Of a stretch of DNA of 64,000 nucleotides, positions 39,282 through 48,699 are shown piece by piece; the first letter of the stretch is position 1; each line of letters opens with the position of its first letter. Below the pieces are notes generated by a model. It worked only from the letters and a program-made list of their open reading frames with translations. It did no database searches and was not told the DNA's origin. Source of the DNA: Daphnia pulex (taxonomy: Eukaryota; Arthropoda; Branchiopoda; Diplostraca; Daphniidae); contig NC_060018.1 in assembly GCF_021134715.1 (NCBI RefSeq), positions 11,115,501 to 11,179,500 of the forward strand. The letters run 5' to 3'. Both the position numbers and the translations under genes were made by a program.

Positions 39282-40171
39282 TTAACTGAACTCTCCAGTT
39301 TTTTACGTCAATTTGCTCGAAGGAAGGTTTTGGAGTACGATACTGGCCGACTCGTCGGATGTCTACTAGGGTAGTCTATTTTCGTTCCCTTATGGTTTTG
39401 AGCGTAATTCTGCGTAAATAAAATATGGAAACCCATAGAAGCATCTATCAATATGAGAACTACATCTCGCATGAAATTTAATAAATTCCCGTCAGAGAAA
39501 TCTGAGGAAAATGAGGCTCAAAGATGATTTTCGTGGAATTTTAGCCCAAGAAGCTGGTTTTTAATTTAATTGAGGGGTTACTAGCTAATCAAAAATAGTT
39601 TTAATCAGTGATAAAGATAGAGTATAAGAAGGACAACAACATACTAATCGAAATAATCGAAATATGCAGTCAGAATCAGCCTAATATGTACACAAGCATG
39701 TGTAATCGACGGCCAAAGAATATTTTCTTCCGCGCTCTCTTAATTTTTTTGTTTTTTACCCCTATTCGTATCTTAAAAACCAAAGAAAGTTGCTCAATTT
39801 TCAGTATGTTGTTGTCTTTCTTATACTCTATCTGTTTCACTTTTTAAAACTATTTTTGATTAGCTATTTATCCCTAAATTTAAATAAAAACCAGCTTCTT
39901 GGCGGCTAAAATTCCAAGAAAATCATCTTTGAGCCTCATTTTCGGCAGATTTCCCTTGCGGGAATTTATTAAAATTCAGGCGAGATGTAGTTCTCATATA
40001 GATAGATGCTTTTATCGGTTTGCCGCCATTTATTAACCCAGAATTAGACTCAAAACTATAAGGGAACGAAAATAGACTGCCCCAGTAGACATCCGACGAG
40101 TCGGTCATTATCGGCACTTCAAACCTTCCTTCGAGCAACTTGAAGTAAAAACACTGGAGAGTTCAGTTTAA
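39282..40171. mobile_element. Long-inverted-repeat element, about 0.89 kb, with TTAA at both ends
   Basis: Arms of about 370 bp (39286-39650 and 39803-40167) are inverted copies that differ at scattered positions. The ends read CTGAACTCTCC and GGAGAGTTCAG and are bordered by TTAA, as for piggyBac- or Kolobok-type insertions. The spacer of about 150 bp has no coding signature. The arm divergence implies an older insertion than the 43884-45043 element. Confidence 0.6.
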
Positions 40172-40616
40172 TATTTGTATGCAATAAATTGGTTCATGCA
40201 TACAGACAATAACAGATAATAATTTAATTACATTGAAAAATTTTTTTTTAATTAAAATTAATTCGTTAAATTTTGAAAAGTTGTCAACGTGAATTCTGCA
40301 AAACCAAAACTTTTGGCGGCTCCAGACTCCAGACTCCGCACTTACCCCCCGTCCAACCTGCACCTGCACCCTGCACTTTACCGACACCCTTGATTATTCA
40401 CCTAAAAAGGTGACACTAGTGGCCATTCCGGGAACCTCGACTGCTTGTTGCCATAAGGAAAAGAGCAGCCACGATTGTGGACTAAGCAATACATATTGCC
40501 CCGCGACTAGCCTGGTTTTACCACAGATGGCGGACGATTCGGATACTGTGTTCCACCTAATATGACGTTAGATTTGTTGTTGGTTGCCAATTTATGATTT
40601 AAAATACGACAATCAC

Positions 40617-40877
40617 CTCTTGCTGCTTCCGTGTGAGCAACCCACGCACCGGGATCAATAGGGCGAACGGGTTCCGTACGGGGTAAAGTGAAATATCCTT
40701 TTGGATTAGGATACCAACACTTGGCGACTACAAGTTTGATTGGGCTGACAGATGCAAATAAATAACACAATGTACTAAATGTTAAGTTGGAAAGCAAAAA
40801 ACAGTTATGCTTACCTAGGTTTCTGGACAACTTCTCGTAAAACGCGAACGGCATCGTCATTTGACATATTTTCAAAC
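40617..40877 (-). pseudogene. dsh: Fragment of dishevelled (end of PDZ domain and adjacent linker)
   Basis: Two minus-strand exon pieces, 40877-40815 and 40744-40617, are separated by a 70-bp GT-AG intron. They encode [17 protein letters not shown], then [10 protein letters not shown] and [20 protein letters not shown]. These are strongly conserved in Dishevelled, the cytoplasmic Wnt/planar-polarity adaptor. A donor site (GCAAGAG|GTGATT) follows at the expected exon end, and beyond it the sequence is unrelated. The DIX domain, most of the PDZ domain and DEP are absent from the window, so this is an isolated genomic fragment. Compared with the insect sequence as I know it, a conserved Asp in KCWDPNPKG is Tyr here and a Gly is Ser, which fits loss of constraint. 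Confidence 0.85.
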
Positions 40878-41230
40878 CTTGGAAAAATTAGTATAATGTA
40901 ATAAATTTACGTAAATAAAATTATTTTTAAAGCTAAAAAATGTTCCTTATTCTTTTTTCATCATATTGCCAAGTTAAGTGTTGTGATCGTGAAGGACTAT
41001 GCTGAAAATTTCGTCAAGTCACGAAAAGCTGTTTACAAGGGACCTTATGGTCAGTCCCTCCATAAATTCATTGTTCCTAGCTATGCATTTTTCCTAAATT
41101 TTTTTCTATTTTTCTACAAAAATAGTTAAAATAAGTTTCAGACTGCAAAATATGTTTGCCATTACAGTATAGATTATCGTTATTAAGTTATTCAGCTTTG
41201 AATATTGCCAATTCCACAATAGTTCACTCA

Positions 41231-41277
41231 GCCGCCGCCGTATACACAACCAAACGCAATTTGTATGCGGCGGCGGT
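41231..41277. repeat. GC-rich hairpin
   Basis: CCGCCGCCGTATACA is inverted as TGTATGCGGCGGCGG with one mismatch and a loop of about 16 bp. It is an unusually GC-rich stem in AT-rich surroundings. Confidence 0.7.
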
Positions 41278-41344
41278 CTATAGGGCTCTTCGGCGTCTGT
41301 TTTATTTAGGCGTTTTTCGGGCTGTATTTTCAAGTATCATATGT

Positions 41345-41460
41345 ATTTTCAACGATAATGGAGTAAGAACAATTGTAAACAAGAACAGTGTAAGCGTGCA
41401 CCAAACAAAGGAGTAGAGCGAGCTTACTCACTTTGTTCTTACTCCATGATCTTTGAAAAT
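41345..41460. repeat. Inverted repeat with 28-bp arms
   Basis: ATTTTCAACGATAATGGAGT and the following AAGAACAA are inverted at 41433-41460 with two mismatches. It may be a MITE end or a solo foldback. Confidence 0.7.
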
Positions 41461-41794
41461 AATCATGCCCGCACCTGATTCTCCACGCTGCGTTGCCAGA
41501 TAAAACGCCTAAATATTCATTTCTCTCCCAAAATTTATGTGGCAATGCTGCACCCCCTCATTTCTTAGCTGCCTCCTCTCACCCCCCAATTTCCATACCC
41601 CTCTTCCTTTCTTCTAAAAACAGGGCAGAACACGTCCCGCTCTCCCATCGACAGGTCGATGTCTCTCGCTCTCTGTCGTCTATCCGAGAGGAGATTTTGA
41701 GGAAAGAGATTCCAATGCTGCGTTTCATAAGTCGAAGAAGACCAGAGATTTAATAGAATCAAAATGATACATACTACCATACTGTAAAAAATAT

Positions 41795-42420
41795 GTCGAA
41801 CAACCCTATTACCTAATTTCACTTTTGATGGCATCGGTGACCAAGAAGTTTTTCCTGGTCGCCTTTTTGTCACTCACGTCTTCCAGTGCGGTTCTATCCA
41901 TATCAGGATCTTCATTGGATTCATTTTCTTCCAAATGCTTCCTCAGGAAATGAGTACGGGCGTTTGAATGGGACGAGTAGTTTTTAAAGCACCACTCATT
42001 AGATGAGGTTCATTAATGCTTTTCTGCCATTTTCTCACTGTGGTGCTGGAAAAATTCTCTGGTGAAATCACGAACAACATCTTCCATTGGGTAATGCTTC
42101 GCCACATTTTCGTAAACATGAAGTTCATGTAGGTAACCCTATAAAAAAACGTTGTTGTAACATTCTATGGTGAAAACCTTTAAAGCTGTGCTTACCTCAA
42201 CTTCTTGAATAAGGACTGGGGAAAGCGCAAAACATATTTCTTTCTTTCCAGAATTTAACAAAGTGAAAAATGTCACTTTTTGCTCAATGTACAGACACTG
42301 TCTGTACATCAAACACGTACAGATCGTGATTACATGTGATGTTGTCACTACACATCCTCCAGCGTATGAAGAGTTCGTCGGCATCTGTACATGGATCAGG
42401 CAAACCATGTACCTAAAACA
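41795..42420 (-). pseudogene. Decayed transposon-like coding remnant
   Basis: Minus-strand exon-like pieces are separated by short introns with plausible splice sites. One encodes HGLPDPCTDADELFIRW and CNHDLYVFDVQ. The next encodes YLHELHVYENVAKHYP, followed by stop codons and then a stretch with FKNYSSHSNARTHFLRKHLEE, spaced somewhat like a BED-type zinc finger. The frame is broken repeatedly. I do not recognise the family. It lies next to the minisatellite array and could belong to the same element as the coiled-coil gene. Confidence 0.35.
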
Positions 42421-42447
42421 AAAAGGAAATCACGTTTAAACAAAATA

Positions 42448-42745
42448 AAACACTGCTGCAATGATAGCAATGTTAGGTAGTTGATTTAAAAAACTGCTGC
42501 AATGACAGCAATAGTAATTACAGCACGGTCGTAAAAATAAAAAAAATTGCTACTAGAGCAACATCTCTACAATTGAAAACATTTAACAAATTGCTGCTAG
42601 AGCAACATCTTTAAATTTAAAAAAAAAATTAACAAATTGCTGCTAGAGCAACAACTCTGGATATCACACTTTTTTAAAAATTGCTGATAAGCAACATTAC
42701 CGTGTGCGACACATTTTAAAAAATTGCTTCAAGAGCAACACAATG
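42448..42745. repeat. Minisatellite array A (about 44-bp spacing)
   Basis: Five to seven degenerate copies of TTGCTGCTAGAGCAAC, each followed by a T/A-rich spacer. The core is itself nearly palindromic (TTGCT...AGAGCAA). The first two copies read CTGCTGCAATGAnAGCAAT. It lies just beyond the 3' end of the coiled-coil gene and matches array B. Confidence 0.85.
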
Positions 42746-43883
42746 GAATTTTTAAAAAAATTTCCACATTTACAGCAAATTTAAGGTTGTCTAGCTATTT
42801 TTCGTTGTTAGTCAACTTGTCTCTGGATGACACAACTTTGCTAATTAGCGCTGGGATTTCCGAAGATGTTGCGGGCAAGTGGGAAATTGTTGACAGATCG
42901 ATAGAGTCCAGGAAGGTCCAGGAACGCCTTTGAACTTTTTTCTACTTCAAGTCTCTTCCGCTCCAATTCCTTCTTTTCCAATGCTGTTTTTTCAGCTACT
43001 TCAAGTATCTTCCGCTCCAATTCCTTCTTTTCAAATGCTGTTTTTTCAGTCTCAACGAAGGTATCAAGTAACATCCATTTCTCACGAACACGAACATCTA
43101 CAACATCAAATATCTGTTAGAACTACACAAGGAAATTAAAATGAAACAAGTTTACCATTAATCCGCTTGATCTTCTCTTCCTTATCGGTTAGAAAATTTA
43201 AGGATTCCAGTTTTCGATGGTAATCTAGAAGAGAGGATAATTTTCCTTTTTTCGGACCCATATTAATGGCCATTACCTCGATAGCTTTTTCGGAGTCACG
43301 GAGAGACTCGTGCAATTGCCATTGCTCTTCCTAGAATATTTCCAACTCATTGCAGATTGCATCACTTTCTCTTAGAGTTGTGCTGGCATCACGGTACTTT
43401 TCTTCTTCGTCGTGTAACGTCTTCAAAATTACTTCATACCTAACAAACGTAAAATAAGAATTACACTACATTAAAGGGGGAAACAAAGGAAAATACCTAG
43501 CAGCCAGTTCTTCAGCCTCTATTGACAAGTGAATGTCTTCTTCATAAAAAATGTTGGATTTCGAAGCTGCGGCAATGCTTTGTTGTTTTAATTTAGAAAT
43601 GCCAACTTCTACGTCGTGGCTGGCCAAAGGTTGTTGGAGGGCTCTATGGTGGTGAAAATAAAAATGAATACAAGAGAAATCCATAAAATTTAAAAGTAAC
43701 TTACTGTAGCTGCAATTCTGTTTCAGTTAGCCAACAGCTAACGTCTGTTGGAACAAATACCCTAGCATGTTTAAATTCCAAGTCTTCTTCAACAATGGCA
43801 TACCTCTTCCGATAATCAGCAAATATCTGCCTCAAAGCTAATTCCTCTTCATTAAGCATTTTTCCTTTGGCATGTGTGAGCCT

Positions 43884-45043
43884 TAGGCTGTTTCATTTTT
43901 GACTTTTTTTGAAATTTTGGGGGGACGCTCGGATTATATGTTCTTATGATATAATGAGACTATCCACCAAGTTTGAGCTAAAAAAATAAAATTTGATATG
44001 CGCGCCTGTCGATTTTCTCCAAAAATTGGCATTTTTTCGCATTTTTTTTTCGAATAACTTTTTTTCCACTAGTTATTTTTTTCACGACGCTTGCACATAA
44101 GTTTCTAATCTTGTTATAGACCTGCACACCGAATTTCATCAAAATCAGAACAAATTATATATGCGCGCCGAGCCAAAACTCTATATTTCCTTGTTACATT
44201 TGAATAGGTAGGCAAAAAACGTTAACGGACAGATAAGCCAGACTTTTTAGTAACATCAATTTTTTTTCTGTAGTCTTCAACTACCTGCAACAGAAATTCC
44301 TGTTCTTCAACAGAGCCTCCTTAAAGTCAGTTATCAATTTTATAGCTCTTTCCGCGCAATCATTGACTACTTCTAGTAATCGAACCATTATTTTTACCCT
44401 TCGGTACCCAAACATTTTTTCCCAAAAAGAAACTAGAGCTTGTAACCAATCGAGACGTTTCCCTTTTAAATTCAATAAATTTAAAAGAAGCCAATTCTTT
44501 GGTCCGATGAAATCAAGTAATTGCTTGGGGTAATCAATGGTATTAAGATAAATCACAGGGAATTTTGGTTTTCCGGGTGGGAAGGTTCGTGGACGGGTGT
44601 AAGATAAAAGTTTTCTGTTGAAGAACAGGAATTTCTGTTGCAGGTAGTTGAAGACTACAGAAAAAAAATTGATGTTACTAAAAAGTCTGGCTTATCTGTC
44701 CGTTAACGTTTTTTGCCTACCTATTCAAATGTAACAAGGAAATATAGAGTTTTGGCTCGGCGCGTATATATAATTTGTTCTGATTTTGATGAAATTCGGT
44801 GTGCAGGTCTATAACAAGATTAGAAACTTATGTGCAAGCGTCGTGAAAAAAATAACTAGTGGAAAAAAAGTTATTCGAAAAAAATGCGAAAAATGCCAAT
44901 TTTTGGAGAAAATCGACAGGCGCGCATATCAAATTTTATTTTTTTTAGCTCAAACTTGGTGGATAGTCTCATTATATCATAAGAACATATAATCCGAGCG
45001 TCCCCCCAAAATTTCAAAAAAAAGTCAAAAATGAAACAGCCTA
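43884..45043. mobile_element. Near-perfect palindromic (foldback) transposon, 1160 bp, inserted in a coding exon
   Basis: Two inverted arms of about 429 bp (43884-44312 and 44615-45043) differ at only a handful of bases. They start TAGGCTGTTTCATTTTTGAC at the left, with the inverse at the right. GAGCCT occurs directly outside each end (43878-43883 and 45044-45049), a probable 6-bp target duplication. The 300-bp centre holds a protein-like reading frame on the minus strand. The arm identity indicates a recent insertion. It interrupts exon 2 of the coiled-coil gene. Confidence 0.85.
44281..44580 (-). pseudogene. Partial transposase-like reading frame in the foldback centre
   Basis: On the minus strand an open stretch of about 100 codons runs from inside the right arm through the spacer into the left arm. 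It contains LLDFIGPKNWLLLNLL, W.QALVSFW and VVNDCAERAIKLITDF. I have the impression of an uncharacterised arthropod/cnidarian family with a VND.AERgVKLI.DF signature, which could be the C-terminal acidic helix of a DDE-type transposase. That is inference. There is no natural start codon, so it is a remnant of the autonomous parent. Confidence 0.4.
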
Positions 45044-45783
45044 GAGCCTATCTGCTGACTTTCTCGTAACAATAATCAAAGCTTCCTTTATGGCAACAGC
45101 GTCCTTTGAGAGGCCTGGTAGCTCTGATGATGTACACTTTGACAATTTCGTCTCCCACGTTTTTAACAGAGTTTCAAGGTTCGCTTTGGCTTTCTCGTAC
45201 TCTGCCAAGGACTAAACAAATAAAAATTAACAAATTGTTGCAGTCATTACATTTGTTTGAATCACTTACTTTCGTTGCCAGTTCACTTTCCGACTGCTCT
45301 CTGTAGCGTTTCGAACATGATGCCTCACAATTGCCATCCAGCAACCTTTTGGTCCCACTGGGTGCTACCACAAACTTTTTCTTTGCAGCTGCCGCTTTTC
45401 CAGCCGCCATGTTCTCTTTTCCTTCGTTGAGCAGCTACACGACAGAAAGCAAACATATGTCAATAGTAGTTTAAAAATGAAAAAAACATCTTAACTTTAC
45501 CGCTTCCCTCCTATTTTCTAATTGTTGCATCCATGCAACCCAATATCAAGCGCCTTCAGCCTCTCAATCTCCTGGGTTTGTGCTTTTCTGATTTTATTCC
45601 GATTATTCCGATTACATTTGTTTCTCTTCCACTTCTGCATTTCTTCAGCATTATATATTTTCTATTTTTGTTCCTTATGGCTAAGTTTTTTCCCAACATT
45701 TGAAGCCATTTCGAAATCTTCCATTGTTCCTACAAATAATTGAAACATTTTGAAAACCCACGAGAGCACAATAAATTACAAAA

Positions 45784-46003
45784 TTGCTGCTAGAGCAACT
45801 TCTCTGGATAAAACACTTTTTTAAAAAATTGCTGCTAGAGCAAATTTTCTGGATAAAACACTTTTAAAAAAAATTGCTGCTAGAGCAAATTTTCTGGATA
45901 AAACACTTTTTAAAAAAATTGCTGCTAGAGCAACTTCTCTGGATAAAACACTTTTTTAAAAATTGCTGCTAGAGCAACTTTTCTGGATATGACCCTTTTT
46001 AAA
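45784..46003. repeat. Minisatellite array B (five copies, about 46-bp unit)
   Basis: Five close copies of a unit starting TTGCTGCTAGAGCAACTTCT, then CTGGATAAAACACTTTTTTAAAAAA. It has the same core and the same orientation as array A at 42448-42745, on the other side of the coiled-coil gene. Confidence 0.95.
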
Positions 46004-46600
46004 TACATATCAAGTGCTATTGCTATTGCCTTTGCCTATGCTGAAGTGAATTCTTTTTCCAACAATACCCCCGGGCTGTCAGGAGGCCAGTGTTTTTATC
46101 CAATAGGCTTTTATACAGAAAACGCGACGATTTGCTGAAAAGTCTGCAATTAATATTTCCAATTGATGTATTTTTCTTTTATTACTTTTAGCTATTCATA
46201 TTAAATGACCCTTGAAAAACTAAGAAAAATTGTTTCAGTTGCCCGCTTCAGCCTCATTAATTCTCTACAGAAATTGCAATGCTATGAATATGATTTGGTA
46301 TACCTGTTTTATGACGAGACACAATCCTCTGTATAGTAGGCCGGTGATTTATTCACGTTTATTCATTAGGCTGTCTTAACAATAAACGGCTGTACAATTT
46401 TCGAAATGGTGTCCATATTTTTCATTGGCATAGTAGTAGTAGCAAAAATTGGAATAATCTTGCTAGTTGCTACGAATACTGCCATTAGGACCAAAGCTAG
46501 AAAACCATTTCAGCTCGAAATTTTTTTTCTTTCCATTTTTACCATTCTTGATCCATGCCTTGATGGTGACGACAATATTCTCTTAAACAGATTAAATGAT
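46004..46600. other. Spacer
   Basis: AT-rich sequence with no gene I can support. A 101-codon plus-strand frame that begins at 46406 runs through the tRNA-Lys relic and has no recognisable features. Confidence 0.5.
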
Positions 46601-46650
46601 ACGAGACTTTTTAATCCTGAGATTAAGGGTTCAAGTCCCTTTTCGGGCGA
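46601..46650 (+). pseudogene. 3' half of a tRNA-Lys(TTT)
   Basis: GAGACTTTTTAATC (anticodon arm), then GGGTTCAAGTCCC (T arm) and TTTTCGGGCG (acceptor 3' strand) match tRNA-Lys. The D arm and the 5' acceptor strand are missing, so this is a truncated copy. Confidence 0.6.
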
Positions 46651-46809
46651 AAATATTTTTTTAGAAATAATTTATTGCTTAGATTTACCAAATATGAAAA
46701 TTTTATCATAACAGTAAAGTAAGTTTTTTAAATTTATGCGTTTCAAGATATATATCTTAAAGTCAAAATTGTGTTAAAAAAACTTTGAAAAAATGGTTGA
46801 TAAAAGAAG

Positions 46810-46894
46810 TATTCGAGGCGGGACTCGAACCCGCAATTTTCGGATCGCCTTCATATGTAGAAGTCCGACGCCTTATCCATTAGGCCACACGAAC
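46810..46894 (-). tRNA. tRNA-Arg(TCT) with a 12-nt intron
   Basis: On the minus strand the sequence begins GTTCGTGTGGCCTAATGGAT. It has a D arm, anticodon stem TCGGA/TCCGA with loop CTTCTA, a 12-base intron (CATATGAAGGCG) after position 37, and T arm GCGGG-TTCGAGT-CCCGC. The acceptor stem has a G-T pair and a U-U mismatch (GTTCGTG with CTCGAAT), so the copy may be weakened. Animal tRNA-Arg(TCT) genes often have an intron at this place. Confidence 0.8.
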
Positions 46895-48082
46895 ATGTCA
46901 AGGAATGATAGTCTTGTACATATACCGTTAGAACGACTGAACCGAAAAAAGAAGAAGACTTTTAGAAAGAAAAAAACTTTTCGTCCGTAAAAAAGTAAAA
47001 AACCTTCCTTTCGACATTATACTTTGGATGCCAATTATTCAATTAAAACGAAAATCGTTTTGGACTTTATTTTACTATACAAGTCCGCTGCAAGTCTAGA
47101 CTATATTGTATTTCCCTTTAGTAGCCTACTTCATCTAAGAAAAAGTGAAATCAGACAGAGATTTCAGAGAGAAAAGTACAAATAACTTTATACATTTCCA
47201 TGCCATAATTAGGTAATCTACGGAAACAACAGTACAAATACAGGTGATTGTTTGAACAGTATGTTCTGAGTTATATCCAAGTGCGGCATTATCAGCTTTA
47301 ACTGGTTTTGATTTCATGGACGTTGTCATGGCTACACTTTCATCTTTTACAAAGTGCAATCTTTCTTAATTTAAATTTGTTAAGGCGTGTTTAGGTAACA
47401 TATGTCCTGAATAATAATCTAATGAATAGTGTCAAACGAACAAATAAAGGACCAATGCCATTGCTGGATAATTTCCGTCGCAAGTGATCAGGATTTTTCA
47501 ATTGTTTCGGAATGGCGTAAGCTTTTGTGAGTAGGCCTAGTTGTCATAATGTCAAGCATAAATTTTAAATTTAAATCGAATATTTTAATAAGAACTAGGT
47601 TAATGAGATTTGCCCATGGCTATCCATTCAGCGAGTTCAACGAATCCCACTTGCGCATTACCACCATAGCACTTTGCTCGCTAGGCCGCGCGTTATTTAT
47701 CTTTCAGATCAAGTTACACGGATGTATTATTTCCCTACTCCTATTTCCTGTCCAGCACTTTTTGTACATTTTTCACTTTTTAAAAAATAACAGCTTAGTC
47801 TCAATAGCTAGATATTCTACAGACTAAGTTATTTGGCTCAGTATAGGAATTACACAATTAATTGCCTGCAGCAAACCGGTCCGCCTTGTACGGGAAGAGT
47901 GAAAGTCGCACTACAGTTTTCCAGCATGTACATGCGATGGCAGACGATGTTCTTCGTAACTAGAAATTTAATTTTCTCCTATTTCATTATACGACTGAAT
48001 TTTCTTGGTAGGGAAAACGAATCAAAATCAGAATTAGCTGCTTTTTTTTATTTAAACCAATAAATCAACGAAATTTATAGCT

Positions 48083-48155
48083 GCCTCTGTGGCCTAATGG
48101 ATAAGGCACCGGCCTCCTAAGCCGGGGATTGCGAGTTCGAGTCTCGCCAGAGGTA
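48083..48155 (+). tRNA. tRNA-Arg(CCT)
   Basis: Begins GCCTCTGTGGCCTAATGGAT. Anticodon loop CTCCTAA gives CCT. T arm GCGAG-TTCGAGT-CTCGC, acceptor 3' strand CAGAGGT, discriminator A. All stems pair, with one G-T at the first position. A T-run near 48167-48172 can end Pol III transcription. An identical copy lies inverted at 52405-52477. Confidence 0.93.
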
Positions 48156-48608
48156 CTATAATTAATATTTTTTATGTTGCACAGACTGAACGGTTTTTAT
48201 CTAATCAGGCTGACTTGGATAAATTTATCGATTCTTTAATTTTTCAACGCTTATTTAAGATGAGTAGCATTTTTAAAGTAGCAAAATCAGTCCTTTAATG
48301 AGCGATGAAAAACCATGAAGCAATTTCATTTAATTTTTAAAAGAGTGATTGATTTTTTTAATGTACGAAGTACGATATAGAATTCTCGAATCTAAAAATA
48401 TATAGGCCTATATATTTTTATATCTTATTGTTAAAAAATATAAAGCGGATAAAATAAATCTGAAAATTCAAGCCCGACTTTACTTCAATCAAGACTTTTC
48501 AAAATAATCTAAGATCATCATCAGCACTAAGTGCATCATCAGCGCTTAAATGTAGTTAGTTAAGAAAAAAAATTCCACTTAAAAATTGCAAACTTTATAT
48601 CAATCGCC

Positions 48609-48699
48609 GCCTCTATGGTCTAATGGATAAGGAAGCGGGCCTGCTATACCGGGGATCTGCCGGAGATTGCGGTTGCGAGTTTCAGTCCCACCAGATGTA
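48609..48699 (+). pseudogene. tRNA-Arg(CCT) pseudogene
   Basis: GCCTCTATGGTCTAATGGAT matches the 5' part of the neighbouring tRNA-Arg(CCT). The anticodon region carries an insertion of about 18 bases and the T loop reads TTTCAGT instead of TTCGAGT. It cannot fold normally. Confidence 0.75.

Larger units (their letters stand above)
37023..40532. mobile_element. Possible composite element bounded by inverted CGCCATCTGT-type ends
   Basis: CGCCATCTGT at 37023-37032 is inverted at 40523-40532. About 80 bp further in, CTTAGTCCACAATC plus flanking sequence (37090-37145) is inverted at about 40440-40490. The pair encloses a KDZ-like pseudogene, a nested Mutator-like element and a long-inverted-repeat element. 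I could not find a matching target duplication outside the ends, so the boundaries are tentative. Confidence 0.4.
40880..41790. other. Repeat-rich spacer with two hairpins
   Basis: No supported gene. A plus-strand stretch at about 40974-41060 is coding-like (VVIVKDYAENFVKSRKAVY) after an AG acceptor-like site, but I cannot assign it. Two perfect or near-perfect hairpins lie at 41231-41277 and 41345-41460. Confidence 0.4.
42841..45410 (-). pseudogene. Multi-exon coiled-coil protein gene, disrupted by a transposon and a stop codon
   Basis: Minus-strand exons by splice sites: 45410-45270, 45211-45050 continuing at 43883-43705 after an insertion, 43643-43497, 43439-43277, 43224-43156, 43097-42841. 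The product starts MAAGKAAAAKKKFVV, is rich in Glu/Lys and predicted coiled coil, and ends in a duplicated block (EKKELERK.LEV). Exon 2 is split by the 1160-bp element at 43884-45043. If the element and one copy of its 6-bp target are removed, the frame is open across the junction (SADRL then THAKGK). Exon 4 also holds an in-frame TAG at 43331-43333. I do not recognise the family. The flanking minisatellites suggest it belongs to a mobile element. It is likely inactive. Confidence 0.55.

Noticed and set aside
40974-41100. Coding-like stretch VVIVKDYAENFVKSRKAVY
   Set aside because: Too short to place. It faintly resembles a retroelement ORF1 C-terminus, but not enough to call.
42448-42745. 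CRISPR-like regular repeats
   Set aside because: The repeats are degenerate, the spacers are A/T-rich repeats of each other, and the setting is eukaryotic, so this is a minisatellite.
46406-46711. 101-codon hydrophobic plus-strand ORF
   Set aside because: It runs through a tRNA-Lys relic and has no homology I recognise. Probably chance in AT-rich DNA.
1800-48410. Apparent excess of the palindrome-containing word AGGCCTA
   Set aside because: About eleven copies, only around twofold above a rough expectation for this composition, with no positional pattern.
48484-48600. Local repeats CATCATCAGCACTAAGTGCATCATCAGCGC
   Set aside because: A short imperfect duplication with no flanking structure to support a functional feature.
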